From assembly GCA_027449105.1 (NCBI GenBank), contig DAIDMG010000013.1, forward strand, positions 1-35,037: DNA of 35,037 nucleotides. The letters run 5' to 3'. Positions within the stretch are counted from its first letter, which is position 1. Every line of letters begins with the position of its first letter. Positions 17,910-26,138 of the stretch are shown piece by piece. The position numbers and the translations under genes are program-made. The DNA comes from Acidiphilium sp. (lineage in GTDB: Bacteria > Pseudomonadota > Alphaproteobacteria > Acetobacterales > Acetobacteraceae). The notes below the pieces were generated by a model, which saw only the letters and a list, made by a program, of their open reading frames with translations, ran no database searches and had not been told where the DNA came from.

Positions 17910-19208
17910 ATGCGTACACTAGCAACGACGAGCCCATCCTTCGATAGTGACTTCGTGGCACTTCGCGCCCACGCCGACGAGGTCGATCTAAACATCACAA
18001 ACACGGTCGCCAACGTTATTTCGCGGATTCGCGCTGAAGGAGACAGGGCCCTTATCGAACTCACACAGCGATTCGATCGGTTGGATTTAACGCCTGCGGA
18101 ACTTCGCATTGATCCGGCGGAGATCGCAACAGCCGCAGCGACAATTACTCCAAAACTCAAGAATGCCCTTGAGCTTGCGGCCGCCCGCATCGAAGCCTTC
18201 CACCGTACCCAGCTTCCCTCCGATCTCCACTTCACCGACGCTGTCGGTGCCGACCTCGGAGTACATTGGACTCCCTTAGATTCCGTTGGCATCTACGTTC
18301 CGGGAGGCAAGGCCTCGTATCCATCTTCCGTGCTGATGAACGCGATCCCCGCCAGAATTGCGGGGGTGCCCCGAATTGCGATGGTCGTTCCCGCGCCGGA
18401 CAACATGCTGGACCCCCTAGTTCTGGCCGCCGCACACCTTGCCGGCGTGAACGAGATCTACCGGATCGGCGGTGCACAAGCCGTCGCTGCTCTCGCCTAC
18501 GGAACCACAACAATTCGACCCGTTGATCGCATTGTGGGCCCCGGCAATGCATATGTCGCGGAAGCCAAACGCCAGGTTTTCGGCCACGTGGGTATCGACA
18601 ACATTGCCGGGCCCTCCGAAATCCTGATTATCGCCGACGCCAAAAACAACCCCTCTCACATTGCCTTGGATTTGATCGCACAGGCTGAGCACGCGGCAGA
18701 TAGCCAATGTATCCTGATCACTACTGACCCCGTGCTCGCCGACCTCACGGCAGCTGCCATTTCTGACGCGCTCCGCACGTTGCCTCGCGCTGCAATCGCC
18801 GCCGCGTCCCTTCGCCAACACGGCGCCATTATTCTGGCGCGCGACTTGGACGAAGCTGCCGGTCTAGCGAACCGCATTGCTCCCGAACACCTGCAAATCA
18901 TGACTGAAAATCCGCAACATCTCTTGTCGCAGATCCGTCACGCAGGTGCCATTTTCGTAGGCCCTTATGCCCCTACAGCAATCGGCGACTACGTCGCTGG
19001 CCCCAATCACGTTCTACCGACTGCCAGCACCTCCCGCTTTTCATCTGGACTCTCCGTTCTTGATTTTCTGAAACGCAGCACGATCGTTTCGCTAAACCTG
19101 CCAGCGCTGGCGGCAATTGGCCCGGCAGCGGTCGCGTTGGCGGAAGCCGAAAACCTTCATGGCCATGGCCGGTCTATCAGGGCCCGCCTAGGCATGAACG
19201 AGCTTTGA
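17910..19208 (+). CDS. hisD: Histidinol dehydrogenase
   Basis: HisD oxidises L-histidinol to L-histidine in two NAD-dependent steps. The 432-residue product has usual length. Predicted zinc ligands are Gln258 and His261 (LIAQAEHAADSQ), Asp360 and His419 (NLHGHGRS), and the catalytic pair is Glu326-His327 (IAPEHLQI). SVGIYVPGGKASYPSSVLM (about 125-143) and GPGNAYVAEAK (about 210-220) are nucleotide-site motifs. I chose ATG 17910 because GAAGG sits 6-7 bases upstream; a TTG at 17874 would add 12 basic residues. It follows hisG, completing the second, separated his block. Confidence 0.97.
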   Translation: MRTLATTSPSFDSDFVALRAHADEVDLNITNTVANVISRIRAEGDRALIELTQRFDRLDLTPAELRIDPAEIATAAATITPKLKNALELAAARIEAFHRTQLPSDLHFTDAVGADLGVHWTPLDSVGIYVPGGKASYPSSVLMNAIPARIAGVPRIAMVVPAPDNMLDPLVLAAAHLAGVNEIYRIGGAQAVAALAYGTTTIRPVDRIVGPGNAYVAEAKRQVFGHVGIDNIAGPSEILIIADAKNNPSHIALDLIAQAEHAADSQCILITTDPVLADLTAAAISDALRTLPRAAIAAASLRQHGAIILARDLDEAAGLANRIAPEHLQIMTENPQHLLSQIRHAGAIFVGPYAPTAIGDYVAGPNHVLPTASTSRFSSGLSVLDFLKRSTIVSLNLPALAAIGPAAVALAEAENLHGHGRSIRARLGMNEL

Positions 19209-19353
19209 CCTTATCGCCCCCCGCCCATGACCGGTCGTACCTGAACCCTCCGTACCCCCAGAGGGGAGCATTCACGCTTGACCTAAGGCCAACACCGGCT
19301 CATTTGTCCGATCTTGCAACAACCATGATTTCACGCCAAGCATTCGAGGCTAG
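19209..19353 (+). promoter_or_regulatory. Upstream region of the infA operon
   Basis: This 145-bp gap separates hisD and infA. A TTGACC at 19278-19283 is a plausible -35 element, but the matching -10 (CATTTG at the 17-bp spacing) is poor. A tiny hairpin CCCC-AGA-GGGG lies near 19255-19265 with no T-run after it. A GAGG about 5 bases before the infA ATG is a good ribosome site. Confidence 0.3.
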
Positions 19354-19572
19354 ATGTCTAAAGAGGATATGATCGAGTTCAACGGCATGGTGACAGAGCT
19401 CCTGCCTAACGCCATGTTCCGCGTAAAGCTCGACAATGACCATGAAATACTGGCCCACACCAGCGGCAAGATGCGCAAAAACCGCATCCGCGTTCTGGCG
19501 GGCGACCGTGTGACGGTGGAGATGACCCCCTATGATCTGACCAAAGGCCGGATCACCTTCCGCTTCAAATAG
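19354..19572 (+). CDS. infA: Translation initiation factor IF-1
   Basis: IF-1 is a small OB-fold protein that occupies the ribosomal A site during initiation. The 72-residue product is exactly the family size and shows [42 protein letters not shown] as the OB-fold core (about 12-53), ending in [12 protein letters not shown]. Its ribosome site is GAGGCTAG. It begins a run with maf, an RNase E/G-like gene and yacG (6-bp gap, then ATGA overlaps), a known alphaproteobacterial arrangement. Confidence 0.97.
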   Translation: MSKEDMIEFNGMVTELLPNAMFRVKLDNDHEILAHTSGKMRKNRIRVLAGDRVTVEMTPYDLTKGRITFRFK

Positions 19573-19578
19573 CGCCTT

Positions 19579-20145
19579 ATGCCCCGGCTGGTCCTCGGCT
19601 CATCGAGTCCGCGCCGGCGCGATCTTCTGGCGCAAATCGCCATTGTCCCGGATCAAATTATCGCGCCGGAAATTGATGAAACTCCGCATCGCGGCGAATC
19701 CCCGCGGATTTTTGCGGCCCGGATGGCACGTGAAAAGAATGCCGCAATCCGCATACCAAACAGTTTTATCCTTACGGCTGACACCATCGTTGCAGTCGGC
19801 AGCCGCATTCTGCCGAAAGCAGAGGATCCTGCTACCGCTCGGGCTTGCATTGAACTCCTCTCCGGGCGCCGCCACACGGTCTTTTCGGCGGTCATGGTTC
19901 GTGCACCCGATGGGCGAATGTCTGAGCGTAACGTAGTTAGCCGTGTTGGTTTTGCCCGTTTGGACCGCAGCCAAATCGGTGACTACCTCGATTCTGGAGA
20001 ATGGAGCGGCAAAGCAGGCGGCTATGCGATCCAAGGCCGCGCGGCAGCATTTATTGATTTCTGCGCCGGCTCATATTCCGGGATTGTTGGTCTGCCGCTT
20101 CACGAGACGAATAACCTTCTCACCGGTCTTGGTTTCCGCCGATGA
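19579..20145 (+). CDS. maf: Maf-like nucleotide pyrophosphatase
   Basis: Maf proteins hydrolyse non-canonical or excess nucleoside triphosphates to monophosphates plus pyrophosphate. The 188-residue product has the start signature LVLGSSSPRRRDLL (about 4-17), DETPHRGE (substrate and metal loop, about 33-40), TADTIVAVGSRILPK (about 66-80), SGRRHTVFSAV and GKAGGYAIQGRAAAFI (about 145-160), and GSYSGIVGLPLHET near the end. The IQG-type loop fits the dTTP/UTP pyrophosphatase (YhdE-like) subgroup, but specificity is inferred. It sits 6 bp after infA and overlaps the next gene by ATGA. Confidence 0.93.
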   Translation: MPRLVLGSSSPRRRDLLAQIAIVPDQIIAPEIDETPHRGESPRIFAARMAREKNAAIRIPNSFILTADTIVAVGSRILPKAEDPATARACIELLSGRRHTVFSAVMVRAPDGRMSERNVVSRVGFARLDRSQIGDYLDSGEWSGKAGGYAIQGRAAAFIDFCAGSYSGIVGLPLHETNNLLTGLGFRR

Positions 20146-21026
20146 GCGCAAAAATCCTCGCCTCTACTCAAGGCGACTACATCCGGCTCGCTCTCGCCGA
20201 AGACGAAAAGCTTGTCGAGTATACACTGTGGAACCCCGACGTGCCGGATGGCGTTGGCGATCTTTATACCGGGCGCGTGGCTGCGCGAGCAAACGCGATG
20301 GGCGGTGTTTTCGTCGATCTCGGAGCAGGCCAAACTGGTTTTTTACCCGACAGCGCCGGTGGTAAATCATGGTCTGAAGGGGATCTGATCGGCGTCCGAG
20401 TCACGCGTGCTGCGCAAGGTGGTAAAGGGCCCCGCCTCGCTGGCGATCGCTCCATCATGCCAGCACACAAGGCTGGTTTGGTTGCTATTGGTCCCGGCCC
20501 GCTCGTCGATTTCCATACGCTGTACCCGGCCTCCCCGATCATTGTCGATAGTTATGCCCTGCTGGCTCGGCTCCGCAATATTGTACAAAACGTGACATAC
20601 GGGGCCCATTGCTTGGACCCTCATGAGGATGAAATCGCCGAGCTTGAGTCCCACAACGTCATGCTCCCCGCCGGAGCACGTGCGACGATCATCCCAACAC
20701 CCGCCCTCACTGCAATCGACATCGATGCAGGTGCTTCAACTGCAGAGAGGGCGCATAAGAGTGTCAGCCAAGCCCGGCTCAACCGCACAATCATCCCTGA
20801 ATTGGCTAGACAGATACGCTTGCGTAATCTGGGCGGCGCTATCCTGATTGATTTTGCCGGCATGCGCCCCGCCGCCCGCGCATCTTTGGCACCCGAACTC
20901 CACAGGGCATTTGCAGGCGATCCTCTCAGGCCTCGCTTGCTAGGTTTTTCTTGTTTGGGCTTCGCTGAAATCGTGCGCCCACGTATCCGCCAGCCACTGC
21001 ACGAATTGCTATTGCGCATACGATGA
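20142..21026 (+). CDS. Short ribonuclease E/G-family protein
   Basis: The product is 294 residues, much shorter than RNase G (about 490) or RNase E (about 900 or more). Residues about 38-100 form an S1-like domain ([45 protein letters not shown]). The catalytic core keeps [11 protein letters not shown] with Asp193 and [11 protein letters not shown] with Asp237, matching the two metal-binding aspartates of E. coli RNase E (Asp303, Asp346). The zinc-link CPxC and the C-terminal small domain for tetramer formation are missing, and the region between S1 and core is shortened. It could be an active compact endonuclease or an RNA-binding relative. The position between maf and yacG is typical of alphaproteobacteria; both junctions are ATGA overlaps. 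Confidence 0.88.
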   Translation: MSAKILASTQGDYIRLALAEDEKLVEYTLWNPDVPDGVGDLYTGRVAARANAMGGVFVDLGAGQTGFLPDSAGGKSWSEGDLIGVRVTRAAQGGKGPRLAGDRSIMPAHKAGLVAIGPGPLVDFHTLYPASPIIVDSYALLARLRNIVQNVTYGAHCLDPHEDEIAELESHNVMLPAGARATIIPTPALTAIDIDAGASTAERAHKSVSQARLNRTIIPELARQIRLRNLGGAILIDFAGMRPAARASLAPELHRAFAGDPLRPRLLGFSCLGFAEIVRPRIRQPLHELLLRIR

Positions 21027-21190
21027 CGACCCTAAACTGTCCGATCTGTGGCAAGCCGACCGCACCTGCATATCATCCTTTTTGCTCGCGTCGCTGTCAG
21101 TTGGTCGATCTAGGCCACTGGCTCGGCGGCAACTACAAGATCCCGGACACCGAATCCGACCGCGACTGGTCCAAAGAAGCGGAAGACTGA
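21023..21190 (+). CDS. yacG: DNA gyrase inhibitor YacG, small zinc-finger protein
   Basis: This 55-residue frame begins with ATG at 21023, overlapping the stop of the RNase-like gene (ATGA). It shows the YacG zinc knuckle: LNCPICGKP (Cys6, Cys9) and [18 protein letters not shown] (Cys21, Cys25), followed by the family segment GGNYKIP and an acidic tail. YacG binds the gyrase GyrB subunit and blocks DNA binding in E. coli. The last 58 bases overlap the end of the opposite-strand LOG gene. Confidence 0.93.
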   Translation: MTTLNCPICGKPTAPAYHPFCSRRCQLVDLGHWLGGNYKIPDTESDRDWSKEAED

Positions 21191-21738
21191 GATGCTATCG
21201 CCTCCAACCGCGCTAATGTCGGTGCTACGCCGTCCAGCGTCTCGATTAAAGCGTGAGCGGCTTCATTTACAAAACCCTGTTTAATCAAGTGGTCCAGCAG
21301 CGAAATCAGCGGTGTCGCCCAGCCAAGTACATTGCAGATCAGAATCGGCTTCGCGTGCAGACCAAGTTGCTTCCAAGTGAGAATTTCGATCAGTTCATCA
21401 AGTGTACCAAGGCCTCCAGGGAGCACCACGAAAACATCCCCGCGAGCGAACATCCGCCGCTTTCGGGTATGCATGGAATCCGTAATGATCAGCTCGGTAA
21501 GCCCATGAAATTCTGCCTCACGTCCTCGCAGAAATTCGGGTATCACGCCGGTTACCGTCCCCCCCGCAGCAATGGTCGAGCCAGCGATAACCCCCATCAA
21601 TCCGACATTGCCACCGCCAAAGACGAGATGCATTCGCCGCGCCGCAAGCCCTGCGCCAAAAGCGAGCGCCGCGTCATGAAATTCTGCGATTCTTCCCACG
21701 GATGAGCCGCAAAAGACCGTGACTGAAAAGTGACTCAT
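21133..21738 (-). CDS. LOG-family nucleoside 5'-monophosphate phosphoribohydrolase
   Basis: The product is 201 residues with the Rossmann-like LOG fold: [11 protein letters not shown] (about 6-16), [16 protein letters not shown] (about 38-53), [10 protein letters not shown] (about 88-97), the hallmark [20 protein letters not shown] (about 106-125) and [11 protein letters not shown] proteins cleave (cytokinin-type or ordinary) nucleoside monophosphates to base plus ribose 5-phosphate; bacterial members often salvage or dispose of nucleotides. The start ATG 21738 is chosen from [13 protein letters not shown]; 29 extra upstream codons look unrelated. The last 19 codons overlap yacG in antisense; the family core ends before this tail. 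Confidence 0.92.
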   Translation of the reverse strand: MSHFSVTVFCGSSVGRIAEFHDAALAFGAGLAARRMHLVFGGGNVGLMGVIAGSTIAAGGTVTGVIPEFLRGREAEFHGLTELIITDSMHTRKRRMFARGDVFVVLPGGLGTLDELIEILTWKQLGLHAKPILICNVLGWATPLISLLDHLIKQGFVNEAAHALIETLDGVAPTLARLEAIASQSSASLDQSRSDSVSGIL

Positions 21739-21878
21739 ATTCCAGAAACACCTATACATACTTCCGATGACAGCGACTTCGTGGCAGGGTGAAACGTCCG
21801 AGGCAAGGGCCAACGGTGCGGTCATTCAACTCGGCGACGGGCTCATCGGAGCGACACAGCTCAGCGACAGGATTTCCA

Positions 21879-22871
21879 ATGTCGGGTAATGTCAAAAACA
21901 AATATGACCTCCCAAGCGACAAAGACAAAAACTCCAGCTTTCCACGTTGGCTTGCGCCAGCGGCCATCGGAACCTTAGGAGTAGTGGCAGTAATCGGTCT
22001 TGCTTTGCTCGGCGGCCATAAAAGCCTGGCACCCACGAAGAATGTTCTTCCTCCGGCAGCTCAGACGACAATCAAAAGGCTCTTATCCCCGCGTTTTGAT
22101 ACAGTGCGCGTTGACGCTGGCGGTAACGCTGTCATCGCTGGTCGAGCAAACCCTGGCGACACCGTGACTATCGATGTGAACGGTAAACCCATCGGAACGG
22201 CGAAGGCGGAGCCGGACGGCAGTTTCGTCTATGTGACTACGAACCCGCTCTCTCCAGGTAGCGCCGAAATCACCCTTGAAGCAACATCACCGAATGGATC
22301 GGTGCACAAAGGCACACAAAACGTCGCCGTGAACATACCCAACACACCAAACGGAAGTGCACTTGCTGTGCTGTCGGGAGGTAGAAGCTCGGCTTCGCGG
22401 GTTCTTACGGGCCAAGGCCCAAGGCCCGGCACTTTGGGGATCGCCTCCGTAGACTACGACAGCGCGGGTCAAGCCACTATCGCGGGAACCGCCCCAGCTG
22501 GTGCACAACTTTCGCTCTTTCTTAACGACACTTACGTCGGGAGTGCGCTTGCCGGGAAAAACGGCCGTTGGGTTATGCGTGTGCCCAAGCTGCCGGATAT
22601 CAAGCCCGGAACCCTCACTTTAGAAATGATTCGTCCCGACGGGACGATTATTAATTCTATCAAAACCGCCTTCGCTCCACTTCCCATCGAGTCCGTTGCT
22701 GCCGGCCAGGTCGTTATCAAACCCGGCGAGTGCCTATGGCTCATTGCCAGAAGAGTCTACGGAAAGGGCATAAAATACACGCTTATCTACAAGGCAAATG
22801 AAGACTCAATCCAAGACCCCAACCTGATCTATCCTGGTCAGACGTTAATCGTTCCCGAGCCACAAAAATGA
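21879..22871 (+). CDS. Membrane-anchored LysM-domain protein with Ig-like repeats
   Basis: The 330-residue product has a short charged cytoplasmic N-terminus, one membrane helix (about 25-45, LAPAAIGTLGVVAVIGLALL), then a long periplasmic part. Two similar beta-sandwich-like segments are visible, about 75-150 (VDAGGNAVIAGRANPGDTV...PDGSFVYV) and about 195-270 (DSAGQATIAGTAPAGAQL...KNGRWVMRV); both share the pattern G-x-A-x-I-A-G-x-A-x-x-G followed by G-x-A and G-x-(F/W)-V, suggesting duplicated Ig-like domains. The C-terminus (about 277-328) is a LysM domain (VIKPGECLWLIARRVYGKG...DPNLIYPGQTLIVPE), a peptidoglycan binder. No catalytic domain is seen. ATG 21879 has AGGA 6 bases upstream; an earlier GTG frame is rejected. 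Probably a cell-wall organiser; exact role unknown. Confidence 0.85.
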   Translation: MSGNVKNKYDLPSDKDKNSSFPRWLAPAAIGTLGVVAVIGLALLGGHKSLAPTKNVLPPAAQTTIKRLLSPRFDTVRVDAGGNAVIAGRANPGDTVTIDVNGKPIGTAKAEPDGSFVYVTTNPLSPGSAEITLEATSPNGSVHKGTQNVAVNIPNTPNGSALAVLSGGRSSASRVLTGQGPRPGTLGIASVDYDSAGQATIAGTAPAGAQLSLFLNDTYVGSALAGKNGRWVMRVPKLPDIKPGTLTLEMIRPDGTIINSIKTAFAPLPIESVAAGQVVIKPGECLWLIARRVYGKGIKYTLIYKANEDSIQDPNLIYPGQTLIVPEPQK

Positions 22872-22956
22872 CTTGGTGCCAAACCACGAGGCGGTCCGTT
22901 GTAAAGATCCACGGCCTATCACGGCTGATCCGTTATCGGCACAAACTCGAACGTCA

Positions 22957-22975
22957 CGACCCCGTACGGCGGTCG
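22957..22975. terminator. Possible weak bidirectional terminator hairpin
   Basis: Between the convergent LysM and aminopeptidase genes, CGACC and GGTCG form a 5-bp stem that extends by two C-G pairs with one bulge (22957-22975). No U-run follows on either strand, so this is a weak candidate. The rest of the 228-bp gap 22872-23099 shows nothing I can name. Confidence 0.25.
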
Positions 22976-23099
22976 GGGAATTAACTTTCCTTCCCGCCGC
23001 TTGCGTCAAAACGTAATTCAGACAGGTAGTCGCTCATCAAGCGCATAGGGGACATGCGGTTCCGGCCATACGCGAGAGTCTGGTTGAAGGCGGACTAAG

Positions 23100-24311
23100 T
23101 TAGATAACGAACGCTCCCGCCCGCATCACCGGAACTACTGAGCCTCCTGGCGTGATCCCATCGACATCCACGCGATCTGAACCAATCATCCAATCGACGT
23201 GGATCAGACTCTCGTTCGCTCCCGCTTCCATGCCACCTCCTCCTCGACGCGTGAACGCATACGCCTGACCGAGCGCAATATGGCTTGCCGCATTTTCATC
23301 AAAAAGTGTGTTTCTAAATGTCAGCCCAGACCGAGCGACAGGCGAGCCGTCAGGCACCAGTGCGACTTCACCCAACCGCGCGGCCCCTTCATCCGTCGCG
23401 ATAAGAGAACGAAAAATTTCCTCACCGCGGCTGGCGCACGCTTCAACGATTCGACCTTTTTCAAACCTGACTGCAATGTCTTCAATCAAAACCCCACCAT
23501 GAACTAACGGTTTGCTCGCCCGCACGACACCCTCAACTCGCTCGCGATGCGGCATTGTAAACACCTCCTCTGTCGGCAGGTTTGGCAAACAGACGATTCC
23601 GTTCAACGCTTCAGTTGCGCCGCCCACCCATACATGATCGTCGACCAATCCAACTCTCAAATCCGTGCCTGGCCCACGAAAGTGGAGTACCTCGAAGTGC
23701 TTGGCATTCAACGTCTCGCAGCGGTCAAGGAGCTGATCCGCATGTTCTCTCCATGCCGAGACGGGATCATCCCGGTCAGCCCGGGTTGCTGAAAGAATCG
23801 CGCGCCACAATTTCTCGACAGCCACTGGCTCGATGTCGTCAGGAAACACTGACCGCGCCCATGCCGGTGTGGCAAAGGCAACCACCGACCAATTCACCGC
23901 AAACGAGCTTACCAAGTTCCTCATTGGTCTCGCCGCCGCGGCTTGCGCACGTTGCATCCGCCCAACCCGTTTAGGATCGAATCCGGCCAAAACGGTAGGA
24001 TCGGCACCCACCACCGAAAGCATCGCCGCTCCCTCGCTCAAGGATCGACGGATCCCCTCATAAAGCCATGTCGGTGCGAAATCGAAACTCGAGTCTTCAG
24101 CATTCTCGAATCGGGCACGAACAACACAATCGTCATTATAGAAAGGCACCACCAAACTTGCGCCGACCCGATAGGCGTGTGCTGCAACCAGTTGCACCAA
24201 TAAACGCGCGTCGACTGGCGCGTTGATGATCAGTTCCTGCCCGGGTTGCACGTTTACGCCAATCTTCACCGCGATCTCTGCAAGCCTGTCTAGTTGTTGC
24301 TCCGCAATCAA
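23100..24311 (-). CDS. M29-family metal-dependent aminopeptidase
   Basis: The 403-residue product matches AmpS/AmpT/PepS-type aminopeptidases (usual about 400-415). Predicted metal ligands are Glu249 (CLPNLPTEEVFT), Glu315 (RLGEVALVP), His344 (NAASHIALGQAY), and His371 and Asp373 (LIHVDWMIGS), in the order known for the family. The N-terminal substrate-side domain includes VQPGQELIINAPVD and GADPTVLAGFDP. It releases N-terminal residues from peptides in the cytoplasm. Its ATG overlaps the stop of the upstream MBL gene (4 bp), so it is the third gene of a tatD-MBL-aminopeptidase run on the minus strand. Confidence 0.94.
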   Translation of the reverse strand: MIAEQQLDRLAEIAVKIGVNVQPGQELIINAPVDARLLVQLVAAHAYRVGASLVVPFYNDDCVVRARFENAEDSSFDFAPTWLYEGIRRSLSEGAAMLSVVGADPTVLAGFDPKRVGRMQRAQAAAARPMRNLVSSFAVNWSVVAFATPAWARSVFPDDIEPVAVEKLWRAILSATRADRDDPVSAWREHADQLLDRCETLNAKHFEVLHFRGPGTDLRVGLVDDHVWVGGATEALNGIVCLPNLPTEEVFTMPHRERVEGVVRASKPLVHGGVLIEDIAVRFEKGRIVEACASRGEEIFRSLIATDEGAARLGEVALVPDGSPVARSGLTFRNTLFDENAASHIALGQAYAFTRRGGGGMEAGANESLIHVDWMIGSDRVDVDGITPGGSVVPVMRAGAFVI

Positions 24312-25108
24312 TCCTGCTCTCCTTCAATCCGCATCCCATCATAGCCGGGTTCCACGCCAGTCGGCAGGTTCCGCCTCAACCACTGATAGTCCATATCAGG
24401 CCCCATATGGGTGAGGATCGTCCGCTCTGGCCGCAATTCCGCAACCCACGCCAACACTTGGTCCAGGTTGGCATGTGTCGGGTGTGGTGCGCCGCGTGTA
24501 AAACAGCCTACGACCCAAGTCCTCACATGACGCAGCGCCGCGAACGCCTCTGGCGTAAACCGAACCACATCGGTACAATACGCAAGGTCTCCAATCCGCA
24601 GGCCGAGAGTTGGCATAAATCCATGATCCTGCCGCAGTAGTAAGATTTCCAACCCGAGAATGTCTACGGTCTCACCTGCCGCGATGTCCTGCGTCTCGAG
24701 TACCGGTCGGAAAAACCCATTCCCGGCCCATGGCTGGAATGCATATTCGAACCTGCGTCGCAACTCCGCCCACGTGCTTGCCTCCGCGTAAGCCGGCATT
24801 GGGTGTCCTAAAATTCGGTTCAGAATTCGAATCTCGTCCATTCCGGCGACATGATCCGCGTGTGTGTGGGTGAACAATACCGCATCAATCTGCCGGATCT
24901 TTGCCCCTGTAAGCTGCATTCGGAGTTCCGGGGCAGTATCCACCAATAGATTTCCGCCTGGCCCACGAATTACAACGCTCGGCCGCGTCCGCCGATTCCG
25001 TTCTTCTGTGGGATCACACCCCCCCCAGTCCCCCCCTCCATCAGTACCACCAATCTGCGGCAAACCCGCAGAACCCCCGGTACCGAGGAGCACCAACCCA
25101 AAGTTCAT
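24308..25108 (-). CDS. MBL-fold metal-dependent hydrolase (PhnP-like)
   Basis: The 266-residue product is a metallo-beta-lactamase-fold phosphodiesterase. It starts with the PhnP-type motif LLGTGGSAGLPQIGG (about 7-21) with a C-D-P-x-E-x-R-x-R-R stretch, followed by NLLVDTAPELRMQL and the metal-binding FTHTHADHVAGMDEIR (His81, His83, Asp85, His86), later AYCTDVVRF, and a final His in ILTHMGPDMDY. PhnP hydrolyses cyclic ribose phosphates; this clade, usually found next to tatD in alphaproteobacteria, has no firmly known substrate. It overlaps tatD and the aminopeptidase by 4 bp each. Confidence 0.93.
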   Translation of the reverse strand: MNFGLVLLGTGGSAGLPQIGGTDGGGDWGGCDPTEERNRRTRPSVVIRGPGGNLLVDTAPELRMQLTGAKIRQIDAVLFTHTHADHVAGMDEIRILNRILGHPMPAYAEASTWAELRRRFEYAFQPWAGNGFFRPVLETQDIAAGETVDILGLEILLLRQDHGFMPTLGLRIGDLAYCTDVVRFTPEAFAALRHVRTWVVGCFTRGAPHPTHANLDQVLAWVAELRPERTILTHMGPDMDYQWLRRNLPTGVEPGYDGMRIEGEQD

Positions 25109-25887
25109 TGTGCCTTCACAAAAAGTCGCTTAAAGTTCATGGTGGTGAGTTCCGTAATTTCGGCAAGTCCAATGCGCCGTACCTCTGCCAGTTTCGCCGC
25201 AGTGTGCACCACGTTTGCAGGCTCATTCTTTGAGCCGCGCATCGGGACCGGTGCAAGATATGGCGCGTCAGTTTCGACCAACAGGCGATCTGCTGGAACA
25301 TGACGCGCAATCCCCCGGAGCGTCTCGGATTTCGGAAATGTCAAAATCCCGGAAAAGGACACGTAGCCACCAATCGCCAACGCCCGCTCGGCCAACAGCC
25401 GCCCTGATGAAAAGCAATGAAGAAGAAACAGGAATTTTTTTGCACGGTACTCTTCCTCAAGAATAGCTGCGATATCTCCATCTGCATCCCGCGCATGAAT
25501 CGCAAGCGGTAACCCCGTTGCCTGCGCCGCATGAATATGTGCTCGGAAGTTGCGCGCCTGGACGTCGCGTGGTGCACGATCATAAAAATAGTCTAGGCCA
25601 GACTCCCCGATTCCAATCACCACGGGGTGTTCAGTCATCTTCCCGATCACCCAGGGATCGGGAACTGGTCCCTCCTCCCCAGCGTGATGAGGATGCACAC
25701 CTACGGACGCCCAAATTTTCGCTCCCGACCCACCTTTTGCAGCGATTGCCACCGCTGCCCGAGATTGCGACAGCGTTGTGCCCATCGTCATCATCTCTCC
25801 GACGCCGCCGGCAACGGCTCGCTTGATGACGCAAACTCGCTCTTCGTCCGTGAAATAATCCAGATGACAATGGGAATCGACTAGCAT
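25105..25887 (-). CDS. tatD: TatD-family metal-dependent deoxyribonuclease
   Basis: The 260-residue TIM-barrel hydrolase shows MLVDSHCHLDYF with His6 and His8, the metal-bridging Glu95 in GIGESGLDYFY, His131 in LAIHARD, His157 in LLHCFSS and Asp207 in VETDAPYLAPVPMRG. TatD enzymes are 3'-exonucleases acting on DNA, linked to DNA repair and RNA turnover; this one could be TatD or a YcfH paralogue. AAGGAACG precedes the ATG as ribosome site. In many relatives metG or holB lies directly upstream, but here the upstream DNA is an AT-rich gap. Confidence 0.95.
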   Translation of the reverse strand: MLVDSHCHLDYFTDEERVCVIKRAVAGGVGEMMTMGTTLSQSRAAVAIAAKGGSGAKIWASVGVHPHHAGEEGPVPDPWVIGKMTEHPVVIGIGESGLDYFYDRAPRDVQARNFRAHIHAAQATGLPLAIHARDADGDIAAILEEEYRAKKFLFLLHCFSSGRLLAERALAIGGYVSFSGILTFPKSETLRGIARHVPADRLLVETDAPYLAPVPMRGSKNEPANVVHTAAKLAEVRRIGLAEITELTTMNFKRLFVKAQ

Positions 25888-25896
25888 GGTCGTTCC

Positions 25897-26067
25897 TTAC
25901 AGCAAGCCCCCGTGGAACGAAACCGCGCTGAAACTTGATGAAATCTCCTCGGCGAGGCCACGGCCCAAGAGAGCCGCGCCACTACCGATTTCCTGATCGC
26001 CTTTTTTCGCCGAAAAACGGACCTGACGGCTATCTCGTAGAACGCCGCTGCGACCTTCCGCTACCAT
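25897..26067 (-). CDS. Possible small hypothetical protein upstream of tatD
   Basis: A 56-codon frame from ATG 26067 ends in a TAA that sits right at the tatD ribosome site (10 bp before the tatD ATG). The product (start MVAEGRSGVLRDSRQV) is hydrophilic and matches no family I know. Its only support is its tight spacing to tatD; it has no convincing ribosome site. It could be chance. Confidence 0.2.
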   Translation of the reverse strand: MVAEGRSGVLRDSRQVRFSAKKGDQEIGSGAALLGRGLAEEISSSFSAVSFHGGLL

Positions 26068-26113
26068 TTACGGACCCTTTAAACCCAGTGCACGGAATCT
26101 TAGAAAAAGAAAC

Positions 26114-26138
26114 CAATGTCATACATTGTTGTGAACAA
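26114..26138. promoter_or_regulatory. Overlapping operator-like dyads in the AT-rich gap
   Basis: CAATGT-CAT-ACATTG (26114-26128) is a 15-bp dyad with perfect 6-bp arms. It overlaps TTGTT-GTG-AACAA (26126-26138), a second dyad with perfect 5-bp arms. Both lie about 230-250 bp upstream of the tatD start. Such dyads are typical of TetR/GntR-like regulator sites; the regulator is unknown. Confidence 0.35.
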
